Positions 1-6,528 of a stretch of DNA of 8,986 bases are shown piece by piece. A program made the translations under genes and the position numbers. The stretch is taken from NCBI GenBank assembly GCA_013821615.1, contig JACDGQ010000094.1, forward strand, positions 1-8,986, written 5' to 3'. The notes under the pieces are model-generated. The model saw only the letters and a list, made by a program, of their open reading frames with translations, was not told the DNA's origin and did not search any database. How positions within the stretch are numbered: position 1 is the first letter of the stretch; the number at the start of each line of letters is the position of its first letter. The stretch comes from Planctomycetota bacterium (GTDB taxonomy: Bacteria; Planctomycetota; UBA11346).

Positions 1-132
1 GCCGGCGAGCAGCAGGCGCACGCTGCCGGGCAGCGTGGCATCGAGATCGCGGACGGGCGTGATGCGCGCGCCGTCGTGATGGAGGATGCCGGGCTGTTCC
101 GTGCCGGGCGTTCCGAAGCTCACCAGTCGCAT
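1..132 (-). CDS. Fumarylacetoacetate hydrolase family protein, N-terminal fragment
   Basis: Reading the minus strand from the ATG at 132 gives 44 residues beginning MRLVSFGTPGTEQPGILHHD, still open at the window edge. This is the usual opening of FAH family proteins: M-[KR]-L-V-x-[FY]-G, then a G-x-E-x-P-G-[VIL] segment, then a short loop leading to a D-L motif (here VRDLDATLP). The metal-binding catalytic domain lies beyond the window, so the exact reaction (fumarylacetoacetate hydrolysis, or isomerase/decarboxylase/acylpyruvate-type chemistry) cannot be told. The gene starts 67 bases downstream of the anchored-protein gene on the same strand, so co-transcription is plausible. Only a weak purine run precedes the ATG. 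The family call rests on N-terminal pattern alone. Confidence 0.6.
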   Translation of the reverse strand, partial: MRLVSFGTPGTEQPGILHHDGARITPVRDLDATLPGSVRLLLAG

Positions 133-199
133 GATCAGCCCACTGTCATCCGCCCGCCACGGGTCGCAACCGCCGCCCGCCGAGCCCGCTGATGGCGCG

Positions 200-688
200 T
201 CACGGGGCCGGAGGCGCCGGCGCGGGGGCGCGGCGCTTGAAGCCGGCCTCATCGAGACCCTCGACCTCACCTCCCAGGGTGAGCACGTAGGCGATCGGCG
301 GCACGTCATCCTTGGCGACCTCGCCGGCGGCGCCCCACGGTTCGCCGCGCGCGATGCCGGCGTGGTTGGTGTCGCTCCACATCACCACGTAATCGGCGGG
401 CGCATCCGGCGGCGGTCGGCGGTAGCGGTAGACGCCCGCGCCACGCACCGCCGGCGCCATGATCCCCAGATGCGCGTCCCTCAGCAGCTGGCCCAGCCCA
501 TCCGGCCACGCCTGGTGGTGGTCGCGGTAGGCCTGCAGGGCGGTGGCGAATTCCTTTAGCCGGGCCTGGCTGGCGAGGCGCTGGACCGCGGGACGGTCGG
601 TGGCGGAGCGCAGCGAGCGGTTGACCAGCATCGCCCCCGCGGCGAGCACCGCGAGCATCAGGATGGCGACCAGGGTGGCCTTGTTCAT
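200..688 (-). CDS. Small membrane-anchored protein with pseudopilin-like layout
   Basis: The product is 162 residues with no family I can name. Residues 5-22 form one hydrophobic segment right after a short MNKA start, followed by Arg-containing sequence (NRSLR). This predicts a single N-terminal anchor with the rest outside the cytoplasm. Residues 39-70 look amphipathic and contain LKEFATALQAYRDHHQAWP, which resembles the helix of GspG-type pseudopilins (a heptad-like stretch, AYR, a short polar run, then WP/YP). There is no prepilin-peptidase GFTLxE motif, so it is not a canonical type IV pilin. The C-terminal tail (150-162) is basic, then Ala/Pro-rich. The start is supported by GGGAG at 697-701, eight bases before the ATG. 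It lies 39 bases downstream of the 728-1498 gene and 67 bases upstream of the FAH gene, all on the same strand. A distant pseudopilin-like fold is inference. Confidence 0.7.
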   Translation of the reverse strand: MNKATLVAILMLAVLAAGAMLVNRSLRSATDRPAVQRLASQARLKEFATALQAYRDHHQAWPDGLGQLLRDAHLGIMAPAVRGAGVYRYRRPPPDAPADYVVMWSDTNHAGIARGEPWGAAGEVAKDDVPPIAYVLTLGGEVEGLDEAGFKRRAPAPAPPAP

Positions 689-696
689 GCGCGGCG

Positions 697-701
697 CTCC
701 C
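697..701 (-). promoter_or_regulatory. Shine-Dalgarno site for the anchored-protein gene
   Basis: GGGAG on the minus strand, separated by eight bases from the ATG at 688. It supports the chosen start and shows that this organism does use Shine-Dalgarno sites, in contrast to hemW and the kinase. Confidence 0.6.
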
Positions 702-727
702 GCCCGACGTCAGCAGGTGACCGGGCG

Positions 728-1498
728 TCAGGTCGATGAATAATAGCCGGAGCCGAACTGGAGCTTGCCGGTGTCATCGGAAAGCAGGCAGCGCTGCTCG
801 ATGTCCTTGCCCAGCCACTGGCCATCTTCGAGGGTCAGGCGCAGGCCGATCTGGACCTTGGCCGGCGCCGGGCTGTTGGCGTGGTCGAGGATGCAGCGCC
901 GGTGCACGCCGCCCCACAGGTCGCAGCTCAGGCGGCGACCGGTCTTGACCAGCTCGAGGTTGCGCGTCCAGCCATGCTCGACCAGGCCGTGGCGCAGGCG
1001 CCCGGCCAGGCGCGGCTCGATGCGCACCTTGCGCCAGTCCTGCTCGGCCGGACGCCGGCACAGGAACCACGCGCACAGGCGGTCGAGCTGCGCATCGGCC
1101 AGGCCGCCCCAGTAGGCGGCGTCGTTGTCGATGACTTCGACCCAGGGCTGGTTGCGCTCCTCGGCCCAGGCGATCAGGCTGCGGTCGGCGGGCGGCTTGC
1201 CGGTGGACGGGTCGCCGGCGACGAAGAACACCGAGCCGCTCGCCACGCCCTCGGTCTTGCTCACCCGGCTGTCGCTGAGCATCTCGCGCAGGCTGACGCC
1301 GACGCGGGTGCCCTCCTGGACGCGCTCGAGCTGCGGTTGGGAGCCCTCGACCAGCAGCCAGCCGTTGGCCATGCCCTGGTTGTCGGCGAAATTCAACGCC
1401 TCATGGGTGCTCATGTGGGTGAGGCCCACCACCCGGGAAGCGCTGCGCGCATGCGGCGGGTAGCCGACCATGGTCATCGACCAATTGAGCAACGCCAT
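728..1498 (-). CDS. Unrecognised 256-residue soluble protein, Trp-rich
   Basis: I do not recognise this family. From the ATG at 1498 the product is 256 residues (MALLNWSMTMVGYPP...), with no signal peptide or membrane segment, so it is probably cytoplasmic. It is unusually rich in tryptophan (ten, spread from residue 6 to 228) and has four cysteines (142, 147, 192, 202) in the C-terminal half. An N-terminal part (to about 110) is followed by a charged region with WAEERNQPWVEVIDND at 111-126. The C-terminal part reads like alternating beta strands (LELVKTGRRLSCDLWGGV; KVQIGLRLTLEDGQWLG). GDPSTGKP at 95-102 only superficially resembles a P-loop. The start was chosen because AGAGGA lies five bases upstream; an in-frame extension to 1648 would add 50 low-complexity residues encoded by the purine repeat. 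It heads the leftward group with the anchored protein and the FAH gene. Confidence 0.75.
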   Translation of the reverse strand: MALLNWSMTMVGYPPHARSASRVVGLTHMSTHEALNFADNQGMANGWLLVEGSQPQLERVQEGTRVGVSLREMLSDSRVSKTEGVASGSVFFVAGDPSTGKPPADRSLIAWAEERNQPWVEVIDNDAAYWGGLADAQLDRLCAWFLCRRPAEQDWRKVRIEPRLAGRLRHGLVEHGWTRNLELVKTGRRLSCDLWGGVHRRCILDHANSPAPAKVQIGLRLTLEDGQWLGKDIEQRCLLSDDTGKLQFGSGYYSST

Positions 1499-1503
1499 CG
1501 AGG

Positions 1504-1509
1504 TCCTCT
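1504..1509 (-). promoter_or_regulatory. Shine-Dalgarno site deciding the start at 1498
   Basis: AGAGGA on the minus strand, five bases upstream of the ATG at 1498. It decides against the longer in-frame reading that would begin at 1648 inside the polypurine repeat. Confidence 0.6.
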
Positions 1510-1592
1510 GCGGATGGATGCTAGTGGGGACGTTGAAGGCTACAACGGTGAGGAAGGGGGAGGGAGCAGGAGGGGAGAAGGGGAAGGCAGGA

Positions 1593-1611
1593 GGGTGGGA
1601 GGGAAGAAGGG
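1593..1611 (+). other. Potential G-quadruplex motif
   Basis: GGGTGGGAGGGAAGAAGGG contains four G3 runs with loops of 1, 1 and 5 bases, fitting the canonical G3+N1-7 rule. A second canonical set of runs starts just upstream (1556-1583: G5, G3, G4, G4 with loops of 1, 7 and 4). Folding is a prediction from sequence only. Confidence 0.5.
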
Positions 1612-1714
1612 CAGCCATGAGAGAACCGCCTACAAGGTCTGCCGACACCGGCCCGATCCACCGCCCCCGTGTTTTGCTCCTTCTTCCTGTCTTCCTGTCT
1701 TCCCCTTCCCCCCT

Positions 1715-1797
1715 CCTGCCTCCCCTTCTGCCCGCTTGCCTCCCCCTTCTGCCCTCTTGCCTCCCCCTTCCCCCCTCTTGCCTTCCCCTCCTCCCCT
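1715..1797 (+). repeat. Degenerate 20-21 base tandem repeat, about four units
   Basis: Units begin at 1715, 1735, 1756 and 1777. The first three follow the pattern CTTGCCTCCCCCTTCTGCCC with small changes (the first begins CCTGCC and has one C fewer in the C run), and the last is more diverged. Just upstream, an 8-base unit CTTCCTGT occurs twice (1683-1690, 1691-1698). Because two units are 21 bases (seven codons), the hemW frame stays open through them and spells a repeating LASPFCP-like peptide, which is most likely an artefact rather than protein. Confidence 0.75.
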
Positions 1798-1812
1798 CCC
1801 CTACTGCCAGCG

Positions 1813-2931
1813 ATGCCGGACGTCCGCCACCTCTACCTGCACGTGCCCTACTGCCAGGCCAAGTGCCCGTACTGCGACTTCAACTCCATCGCCGGGCGCG
1901 ACGATGAGCACGCGGCCTATGTGCAGGCCCTGCTCGCCGAGGTGCGGCGGCTGCCGCGCGGTCCCTACGACACGGTGTTCATCGGCGGCGGCACCCCGAC
2001 CCTGCTCGGACCCCGGCTGCTGGAGGGGCTGCTCGCCGGCCTGCGCGACCACCTGCTGCTGGCGGACGGCTACGAGTGGACCTGCGAGGCCAACCCGGGC
2101 AGCAGCGACGCGGAGCGCTTCGCCATCCTCGCCGCGCACGGCGTCAACCGCCTCAGCCTGGGCGTGCAGTCGACCCACGACCACCACCTCGCCTTCCTCG
2201 GCCGCGTACACCGCGGTGCCGAGGCCGAGCGCGCCCTGGCCCTGGCGCGCGCCGCGGTGCCGCGCGTCAGCGCCGACCTGATCATGGGCCTGCCCGAGCA
2301 GACCTCAGCGGAGCTGGACGCCGATCTCGAGCTGTACCGCCGCCACGATCTCGCCCACGCCTCGGTCTACCACCTGACTTACGAGACCGGCACCGAGTTC
2401 CACGCGCGGCGCGCGCGCGGCGAGCTCGCCGACATCGCGCCGGAGCGCAGCCGCGCGCTCTTCGCCCAGGCCTGGGACGGCCTCGCCGCGCTCGGGCTGG
2501 AGGCCTACGAGACCAGCAACTTCGCGCGCGCCGGCCAGGAATCGCGGCATAACCTCGCCTACTGGCTGCGCCGCGACTACCACGCCGCCGGTGCCGGCGC
2601 CGTCAGCACCGTGGCCGGCGTGCGCACCACGCGCGAGAAGCACCCCGCGCGTTACATCGCCGCCGTCGCCGCCGGCGATGGCGCGCTGTGGAAGACCGAG
2701 CACCTGACCGCCGCCGAACTGCTCGCCGAAACCTGGATGCTCGGCCTGCGCCTGGCCGGGGGCGTCGCCACCGCCGACCTCGCCGCGGCCGGCGACCACG
2801 AGGAACGCTGGCGCCCGCGCGCCGACGCGCTGATCGGCGAAGGCCTGCTCGAGGAGCGCACCGGCCACCTCACCCTGACCCGCGCCGCGCGCGCGGTGCA
2901 GGACGAGGTGACGGTGTATTTGCTGCCGTGA
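1813..2931 (+). CDS. hemW: HemW, radical SAM heme chaperone (coproporphyrinogen III oxidase-like)
   Basis: The product is 372 residues, the usual HemW length. HemW binds heme and a [4Fe-4S] cluster and is thought to deliver heme to membrane hemoproteins; older annotation calls it an oxygen-independent coproporphyrinogen oxidase. The radical SAM motif is C14-x3-C18-x2-C21 followed by D22-F23. The Phe replaces the fourth cysteine of true HemN (CX3CX2CXC), which points to HemW. Other family blocks are GGGTPT 58-63, EANPG 92-96, RLSLGVQS 113-120, DLIMGLPEQT 155-164, YETSNFA 232-238, SRHNLAYW 244-251 and GAGA 260-263. The C-terminal region (about 296-372) matches the HemN C-terminal domain with a LTxxG/A ending. 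The ATG at 1813 places the cluster motif at the normal distance from the N-terminus. No Shine-Dalgarno site precedes it; the leader is a pyrimidine tract. It converges on the kinase gene. Confidence 0.93.
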   Translation: MPDVRHLYLHVPYCQAKCPYCDFNSIAGRDDEHAAYVQALLAEVRRLPRGPYDTVFIGGGTPTLLGPRLLEGLLAGLRDHLLLADGYEWTCEANPGSSDAERFAILAAHGVNRLSLGVQSTHDHHLAFLGRVHRGAEAERALALARAAVPRVSADLIMGLPEQTSAELDADLELYRRHDLAHASVYHLTYETGTEFHARRARGELADIAPERSRALFAQAWDGLAALGLEAYETSNFARAGQESRHNLAYWLRRDYHAAGAGAVSTVAGVRTTREKHPARYIAAVAAGDGALWKTEHLTAAELLAETWMLGLRLAGGVATADLAAAGDHEERWRPRADALIGEGLLEERTGHLTLTRAARAVQDEVTVYLLP

Positions 2932-2995
2932 GCGCGATGAGGAACGGATAGAACAGGAGGCGCGGAGACGCGGAGGGGAGAGGAGGAGAGGTGGC

Positions 2996-3259
2996 GACGA
3001 GTAGCTCCTTTTCTGGTTCCTCGTCGTCCGAAGTGGAAACTTTCCGGCCATCGCGGGGAGAGCGAAACCTGATCGAACAAGAGGAACGGAGAAACGGAGG
3101 AAGACAGTGAAAAGGCGAAATCGGGAAAAACGGTATCGCCAGATCTTGGCTGTCCTCTGTTCCTCCGTTCCTCTTGTTCGATCCTGTCATTCCTGTTTTT
3201 GATCGACGATACCCGAGTAGGTAATGGATCCACCCCGAATGACGAGGAGCCCCTTTTCT
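2996..3259 (+). repeat. Pair of 19-base direct repeats inside the intergenic element
   Basis: The two copies, at 2996-3014 and 3241-3259, read GACGAGNAGCNCCTTTTCT with 17 of 19 identical bases, 245 bases apart. They lie either side of the long hairpin at 3071-3183, which suggests that the element was built by duplication or by insertion of the hairpin unit into an older repeat. Confidence 0.6.
3071..3183. repeat. Long hairpin with 20-bp perfect outer stem
   Basis: Bases 3071-3090 are perfectly complementary to 3164-3183. Inward, 3091-3107 and 3150-3163 continue the pairing with gaps, and the loop holds a small stem, GGCGA 3114-3118 with TCGCC 3136-3140. A T5 run follows at 3196-3200, twelve bases after the stem, too far for a standard intrinsic terminator of hemW but compatible with a transcript 3' end structure. 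The right side continues into TCCTGTCATTCCTGTTTTT (3182-3200), which resembles the TCCTGT-type intergenic repeats I associate with several bacterial phyla; that link is from memory. Confidence 0.8.
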
Positions 3260-3387
3260 TAGTGATACGACGCTTGATCCATCACCTCCGGGGCCATCAG
3301 TAATCGGAGTAGAAAAAAGGTGCTCCAGGCCGGTCCATCCTCCTCCGTCCTCCGCGTCCCCTGTTCCTATCCGCTCTTCGCCAACCC

Positions 3388-6300
3388 TCACGTCGCCGCG
3401 ATGACCGGATGTCCCACCGACGGCGTACCCTCGTCGCGCCCCATGCGCGCCAGGCCCTGGCGGGCCGGGTGGCTGACGCCGGAACCCTCGGCGATGAGCG
3501 TGCGGTAGATGCTGTCGGCGTCGCCGGTGCGCCCGAGGGTCTCGGCGATCCAGCCGCCTACCATGATCAGCGGCGCGGCCTCCAGGCCACCGCCGTGCGC
3601 GACCGCCAGGCCGTCGATCATCAGCTCCCACGGCAGGTAGCCGAGGCCGTAGCAGCCCATGCGCGCGGCGTAGAGCAGGACCAGCGAAGTGCGCTCGACC
3701 TCGACCAGGTCGGTGAGCTTGAAGCACCACTCGAGGTCGGCGCGCGCCAGCTCGTCGCGGTTGTTGCGCGCCCACAGCCCGGCGCGCAGCAGGCGCTCGA
3801 TCGGCGTGACGTCCTCGCCGCCGAGGGTGGCGAGCAGCTGCTCCTCGCAGCCCAGCGAGAGCATGACGAAGAAGTCGCGCACGTAATCGCGCAGCGCGAA
3901 CGCGTCGTCGTCGCCGCGGCCCAGGTGGAGCAGGGTCTCGCTGGCGTCGTTGGTGCGCATCAGGTGGCGGGCGAGCGCGAGGTCGTCGGTGTGGGTGCGT
4001 GGGTCGCGCAGCGCGAGCTTGAAGCCGATGCCGCGGCAGCGCCGCATGCTCTCGCGGAACACCGCGATGCGCTCGTTGTCGTTGCGATCGTAGAGGTGGT
4101 TGAGGTAGGCGCACAGGCTGGTGCTGATCACCAGGGTGAACGAAACCATGATCACCAGCTCGTCGGGCGAGCCGCGGATCAGCTGCTTGACCAGGTCGAG
4201 GGCGCGCTCGACGTGGCGGGCGAGGCCCTCGAGGCGCGCGGCCTCTTCGATCTGCGGCAGCAGCCACAGGCAGAAGCGCGAGCGCACGTAATCGCCCGAC
4301 TCCTGGTAGGAGAGGATCTCGCGCACCGCGCGCTCGAGGCCGTCGCCGCCGGTCGCGGCGCGCAGGCGGGCGAGCTCGAAGATCGCGTCCTGGGCGAGCG
4401 GGTGGTCGAGGTTCTGCGACAGGAAGTGGCGCATCTCCGCCTCGGCGGCGGCGTTCAGCCCGGCGCGCTGGTAGGCGAGGCAGAGCATGAAGTGCGCCTC
4501 GACGGCCTCGCCGGTCTCGGCGTGCTCGGTCATGAAGCGCCGGTAGGCGTCGATGGCGAGCGAGTGCAGGCCCTGGCGCAGCAGTTCATTGGCGACCGCG
4601 TGGCTGGGCACCATCAGCGGGCTGCGCCGACGCTCGACGGAGAGCTTGCGCACCACCATCTGCGATTTCCAGGTGGCGATCGCCATCTGCGCGGGCGCGG
4701 CGTGCGAGCTGACCAGGATGTCCTGGAAGACCAGCGGCTGCTCGTCGTCGAGGGTCAGCACCAGGCGCGCGCCGACCACCTCGATGACCAGCTCGCGGAT
4801 GTGCGAACGCGCGCGTTCCTTCGACGTGGTCGCGGCCCCGCGCAGCGGGCGCATGGTCAGCCACTCCGGCGACAGCACCTCCAGGTCGGTGCCCTCGCCG
4901 CGCGCGATGGTCAGCCACTTGCCCTCGTAGGCGCCGATGCGGAACTGGTAGGCAGGCCCGGGCGGCACACCGCGCAGGAACACCCAGAACTCGGCGCCGC
5001 GCACCACCTCGACGGACAGGCGCACGCGCACGTCCTCGGCGGGCGGGCCGGTGAAGGGGTAGACTTGCAGTCCGTTGCCGCCGAGGAGCAGGCCGCCCAT
5101 CTCTGGATGCTGCACCTGTCCGACCACGTCGCCGAGGATGGCGAAGCTGTCGGGCGAGAACGGACCGAGGTCGGGCGAGGCGGCGAAGTCCCAGCTGCCG
5201 GCGGGCAGCCAGGCGCCCTCGCGCTCGCGCGCCAGGCGTTGACGCTCGACCTCGGAATACGAGGCCGAGAGCTGCGACAGCAGGGTGCGCAGCTCGCCGC
5301 CGAAGCACTCGCAGTCGGGGTAACGGTCCTGCGGGTCGACGGCCAGCGCCCAGTCGGTGATCACGTGCAGTGCCTGGGGCGCGTCCGGCCACCAGTCCTT
5401 GAGGGTCTTGCGCTCGCCGTTCTGCACGCGCTTGATGAAGGTCATGACCAGCTCGTCCGCGGCCATCTCGCAGGGCGGGTGCAGGGTCAGCAGCTCGAAC
5501 AGGATCACGCCCAGCGAATAGATGTCCGCACGCTTGTCGGCGACGCCGGCCTGGCCCTTGGCCTGCTCCGGCGACATGTAGGCCGGGCTGCCCAGCACCT
5601 GGCCGAAATGGGTGCTGCGCGCCAGGCGCCCGGTCGACGACGAGCTGGAGTGGGACTGGCTGCTGCTCGAGCTGGCCGCGCGCATGCGCACACTCTCGGC
5701 GCGCACCTTGGCCTCGTCGATGCGGATCTGCGAAGTGGTGGCCGGGCGCGCCTGCCGCCCCGAGGAGTGGCTCGTGGTGGCGTGGTTGCCCGGCGTGGCG
5801 GTGGTCAGATTGGTGCGCGCGGTGCCCTTCACCGCTGGGGCCTGCCCCGGCGCCATGATCACCGTCGCATCCTGGATGGCGATCTCCTTCGGCGTGGTGA
5901 AGAGCTCGTCGAAGGCGTTCTCCAGCGCCTGCGGCGGGGCCGGGCGTTCCTCGCGCAGGCTGCGCGCCAGACCCCAATCGAGCACCCACAGCTCGCCGTA
6001 ATTGCCGATCATGATGTTGGCGGGCTTGAGGTCGCGGTGGACGATGTCCTGGCTGTGCGCGTAGGAGATCACCTCGAGCAGCTTGAGGAACAGCGTCAGG
6101 CGCTCGATGAGCGCGAACTGCCGCCAGTGGCTGGAGCTGGCGGCCTTGATCTTCTCGAGGTGGGCCTCCAGGCTGATGCCGCGCGCCAGGCTCATGACAT
6201 AGCAGGATGCACCATCCGGCGTCGTGCCCGCCTCGTAGACCGCGACGATGCCTGGGTGCTGCAGACGGGCGGTGTAGCGGATCTCCTGGGTGAAGCGCAG

Positions 6301-6468
6301 CGCGATCTCTTCTTGGCCGGCGACCTGCGGGTCCAGCACCTTGACCGCGACCTCGCGCTCCAGCGCCTGGTCCCAGGCCGAGAAGACGCGGCCGGTCGAA
6401 CCACGCCCGATCTCGCGGATCAGGGCGTAGCGGTCGTTGATGAGCCGGGGCTCCTGGGTCGAGGGCAT
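3388..6468 (-). CDS. Large Hanks-type Ser/Thr protein kinase with PknD-like C-terminal extension
   Basis: The product is 1026 residues from the ATG at 6468. The kinase domain (about 14-398) has the glycine loop GRGSTG 21-26, Lys43 in AVK, Glu62 as probable helix-C partner, HRDLKPAN 144-151 with catalytic Asp146, and DWGLA 164-168 in place of DFG. It continues with GSPAYMSPEQ 293-302, DIYSLG 315-320 and the conserved R382, so it should be active. An insertion of about 100 residues sits between DWG and GSPAYMSPEQ and carries a Ser run at 266-278. Residues 415-615 look beta-rich and may be a lectin/LamG-like fold. Residues 620-720 and 965-1010 look like TPR helices. There is no clear transmembrane segment; 770-788 is only mildly hydrophobic. 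The layout recalls chlamydial PknD. The chosen start lacks a Shine-Dalgarno site but sits directly before the kinase domain; a TTG at 6582 would add 38 unconserved residues. The substrate is unknown. Confidence 0.9.
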   Translation of the reverse strand: MPSTQEPRLINDRYALIREIGRGSTGRVFSAWDQALEREVAVKVLDPQVAGQEEIALRFTQEIRYTARLQHPGIVAVYEAGTTPDGASCYVMSLARGISLEAHLEKIKAASSSHWRQFALIERLTLFLKLLEVISYAHSQDIVHRDLKPANIMIGNYGELWVLDWGLARSLREERPAPPQALENAFDELFTTPKEIAIQDATVIMAPGQAPAVKGTARTNLTTATPGNHATTSHSSGRQARPATTSQIRIDEAKVRAESVRMRAASSSSSQSHSSSSSTGRLARSTHFGQVLGSPAYMSPEQAKGQAGVADKRADIYSLGVILFELLTLHPPCEMAADELVMTFIKRVQNGERKTLKDWWPDAPQALHVITDWALAVDPQDRYPDCECFGGELRTLLSQLSASYSEVERQRLAREREGAWLPAGSWDFAASPDLGPFSPDSFAILGDVVGQVQHPEMGGLLLGGNGLQVYPFTGPPAEDVRVRLSVEVVRGAEFWVFLRGVPPGPAYQFRIGAYEGKWLTIARGEGTDLEVLSPEWLTMRPLRGAATTSKERARSHIRELVIEVVGARLVLTLDDEQPLVFQDILVSSHAAPAQMAIATWKSQMVVRKLSVERRRSPLMVPSHAVANELLRQGLHSLAIDAYRRFMTEHAETGEAVEAHFMLCLAYQRAGLNAAAEAEMRHFLSQNLDHPLAQDAIFELARLRAATGGDGLERAVREILSYQESGDYVRSRFCLWLLPQIEEAARLEGLARHVERALDLVKQLIRGSPDELVIMVSFTLVISTSLCAYLNHLYDRNDNERIAVFRESMRRCRGIGFKLALRDPRTHTDDLALARHLMRTNDASETLLHLGRGDDDAFALRDYVRDFFVMLSLGCEEQLLATLGGEDVTPIERLLRAGLWARNNRDELARADLEWCFKLTDLVEVERTSLVLLYAARMGCYGLGYLPWELMIDGLAVAHGGGLEAAPLIMVGGWIAETLGRTGDADSIYRTLIAEGSGVSHPARQGLARMGRDEGTPSVGHPVIAAT

Positions 6469-6488
6469 GTGCAGGGGAGGATACGCGA

Positions 6489-6528
6489 TGGACGGCCAGC
6501 GGGCAACCGCAGCGCGGGCGGCCGTCCA
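6489..6528 (-). promoter_or_regulatory. Hairpin in the kinase 5' leader
   Basis: TGGACGGCC 6489-6497 pairs perfectly with GGCCGTCCA 6520-6528, a 9-bp G+C-rich stem with a 22-base loop. In a leftward kinase mRNA it would form about 20 bases upstream of the ATG at 6468, next to a pyrimidine-rich leader lacking a Shine-Dalgarno site. An effect on translation is inference. Confidence 0.45.

Larger units (their letters stand above)
1549..1800. repeat. Polypurine/polypyrimidine inverted repeat in the divergent intergenic region
   Basis: The + strand is nearly pure purine from about 1549 to 1611 and nearly pure pyrimidine from about 1676 to 1800. The best-matched arms are 1569-1595 and 1773-1799, complementary at 25 of 27 positions. 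The 314-base gap between the divergent starts at 1498 and 1813 contains no gene. It consists of this element, a short leader next to the minus-strand gene (1499-1548) and a mixed-sequence loop at 1612-1675. I could not identify convincing promoters in it, although both flanking genes presumably start transcription here. Confidence 0.75.
2939..3379. repeat. Nested inverted-repeat element filling the hemW/kinase convergent intergenic region
   Basis: Outer arms at 2939-2988 and 3338-3379 are imperfect inverted copies: both contain CGGATAG, then AACAGG, then CGCGGAG on the appropriate strand. They begin eight bases after the hemW stop and end nine bases before the kinase stop, so the element occupies essentially the whole 456-base gap. 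An inner hairpin (3071-3183) is listed separately. A further hairpin pairs CGACGAG 2995-3001 with CTCGTCG 3020-3026. A weaker pair links 3246-3259 with 3311-3326. No coding region or transposase is visible inside. It could act as a bidirectional terminator or RNA-processing site, but no textbook stem-plus-T-run is adjacent to either stop. Confidence 0.7.

Noticed and set aside
1193..1216. Walker A-like GDPSTGKP in the unrecognised protein
   Set aside because: The residue after Gly-Lys is Pro, not Ser/Thr, and no Walker B or other NTPase motif follows.
1515..1550. A weak sigma70-like pair (TTGTAG, 16 bases, TAGCAT) on the minus strand upstream of the 1498 start
   Set aside because: Only 3/6 and 4/6 matches to consensus in a single location; this is expected by chance and was not listed as a promoter.
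1499..1648. N-terminal extension of the 256-residue protein to an ATG at 1648
   Set aside because: It is encoded by the polypurine repeat (Pro/Ser/Phe-rich low complexity), and a Shine-Dalgarno site marks the ATG at 1498.
881..2281. A 466-codon plus-strand open frame covering the unrecognised gene, the intergenic repeat and the start of hemW
   Set aside because: It runs antisense through one gene, through low-complexity repeat and then out of frame through hemW, which is not consistent with one protein.
3311..3320. T6 run on the minus strand downstream of the kinase stop as an intrinsic terminator
   Set aside because: No convincing G+C-rich stem lies immediately before it, so I did not call a terminator.
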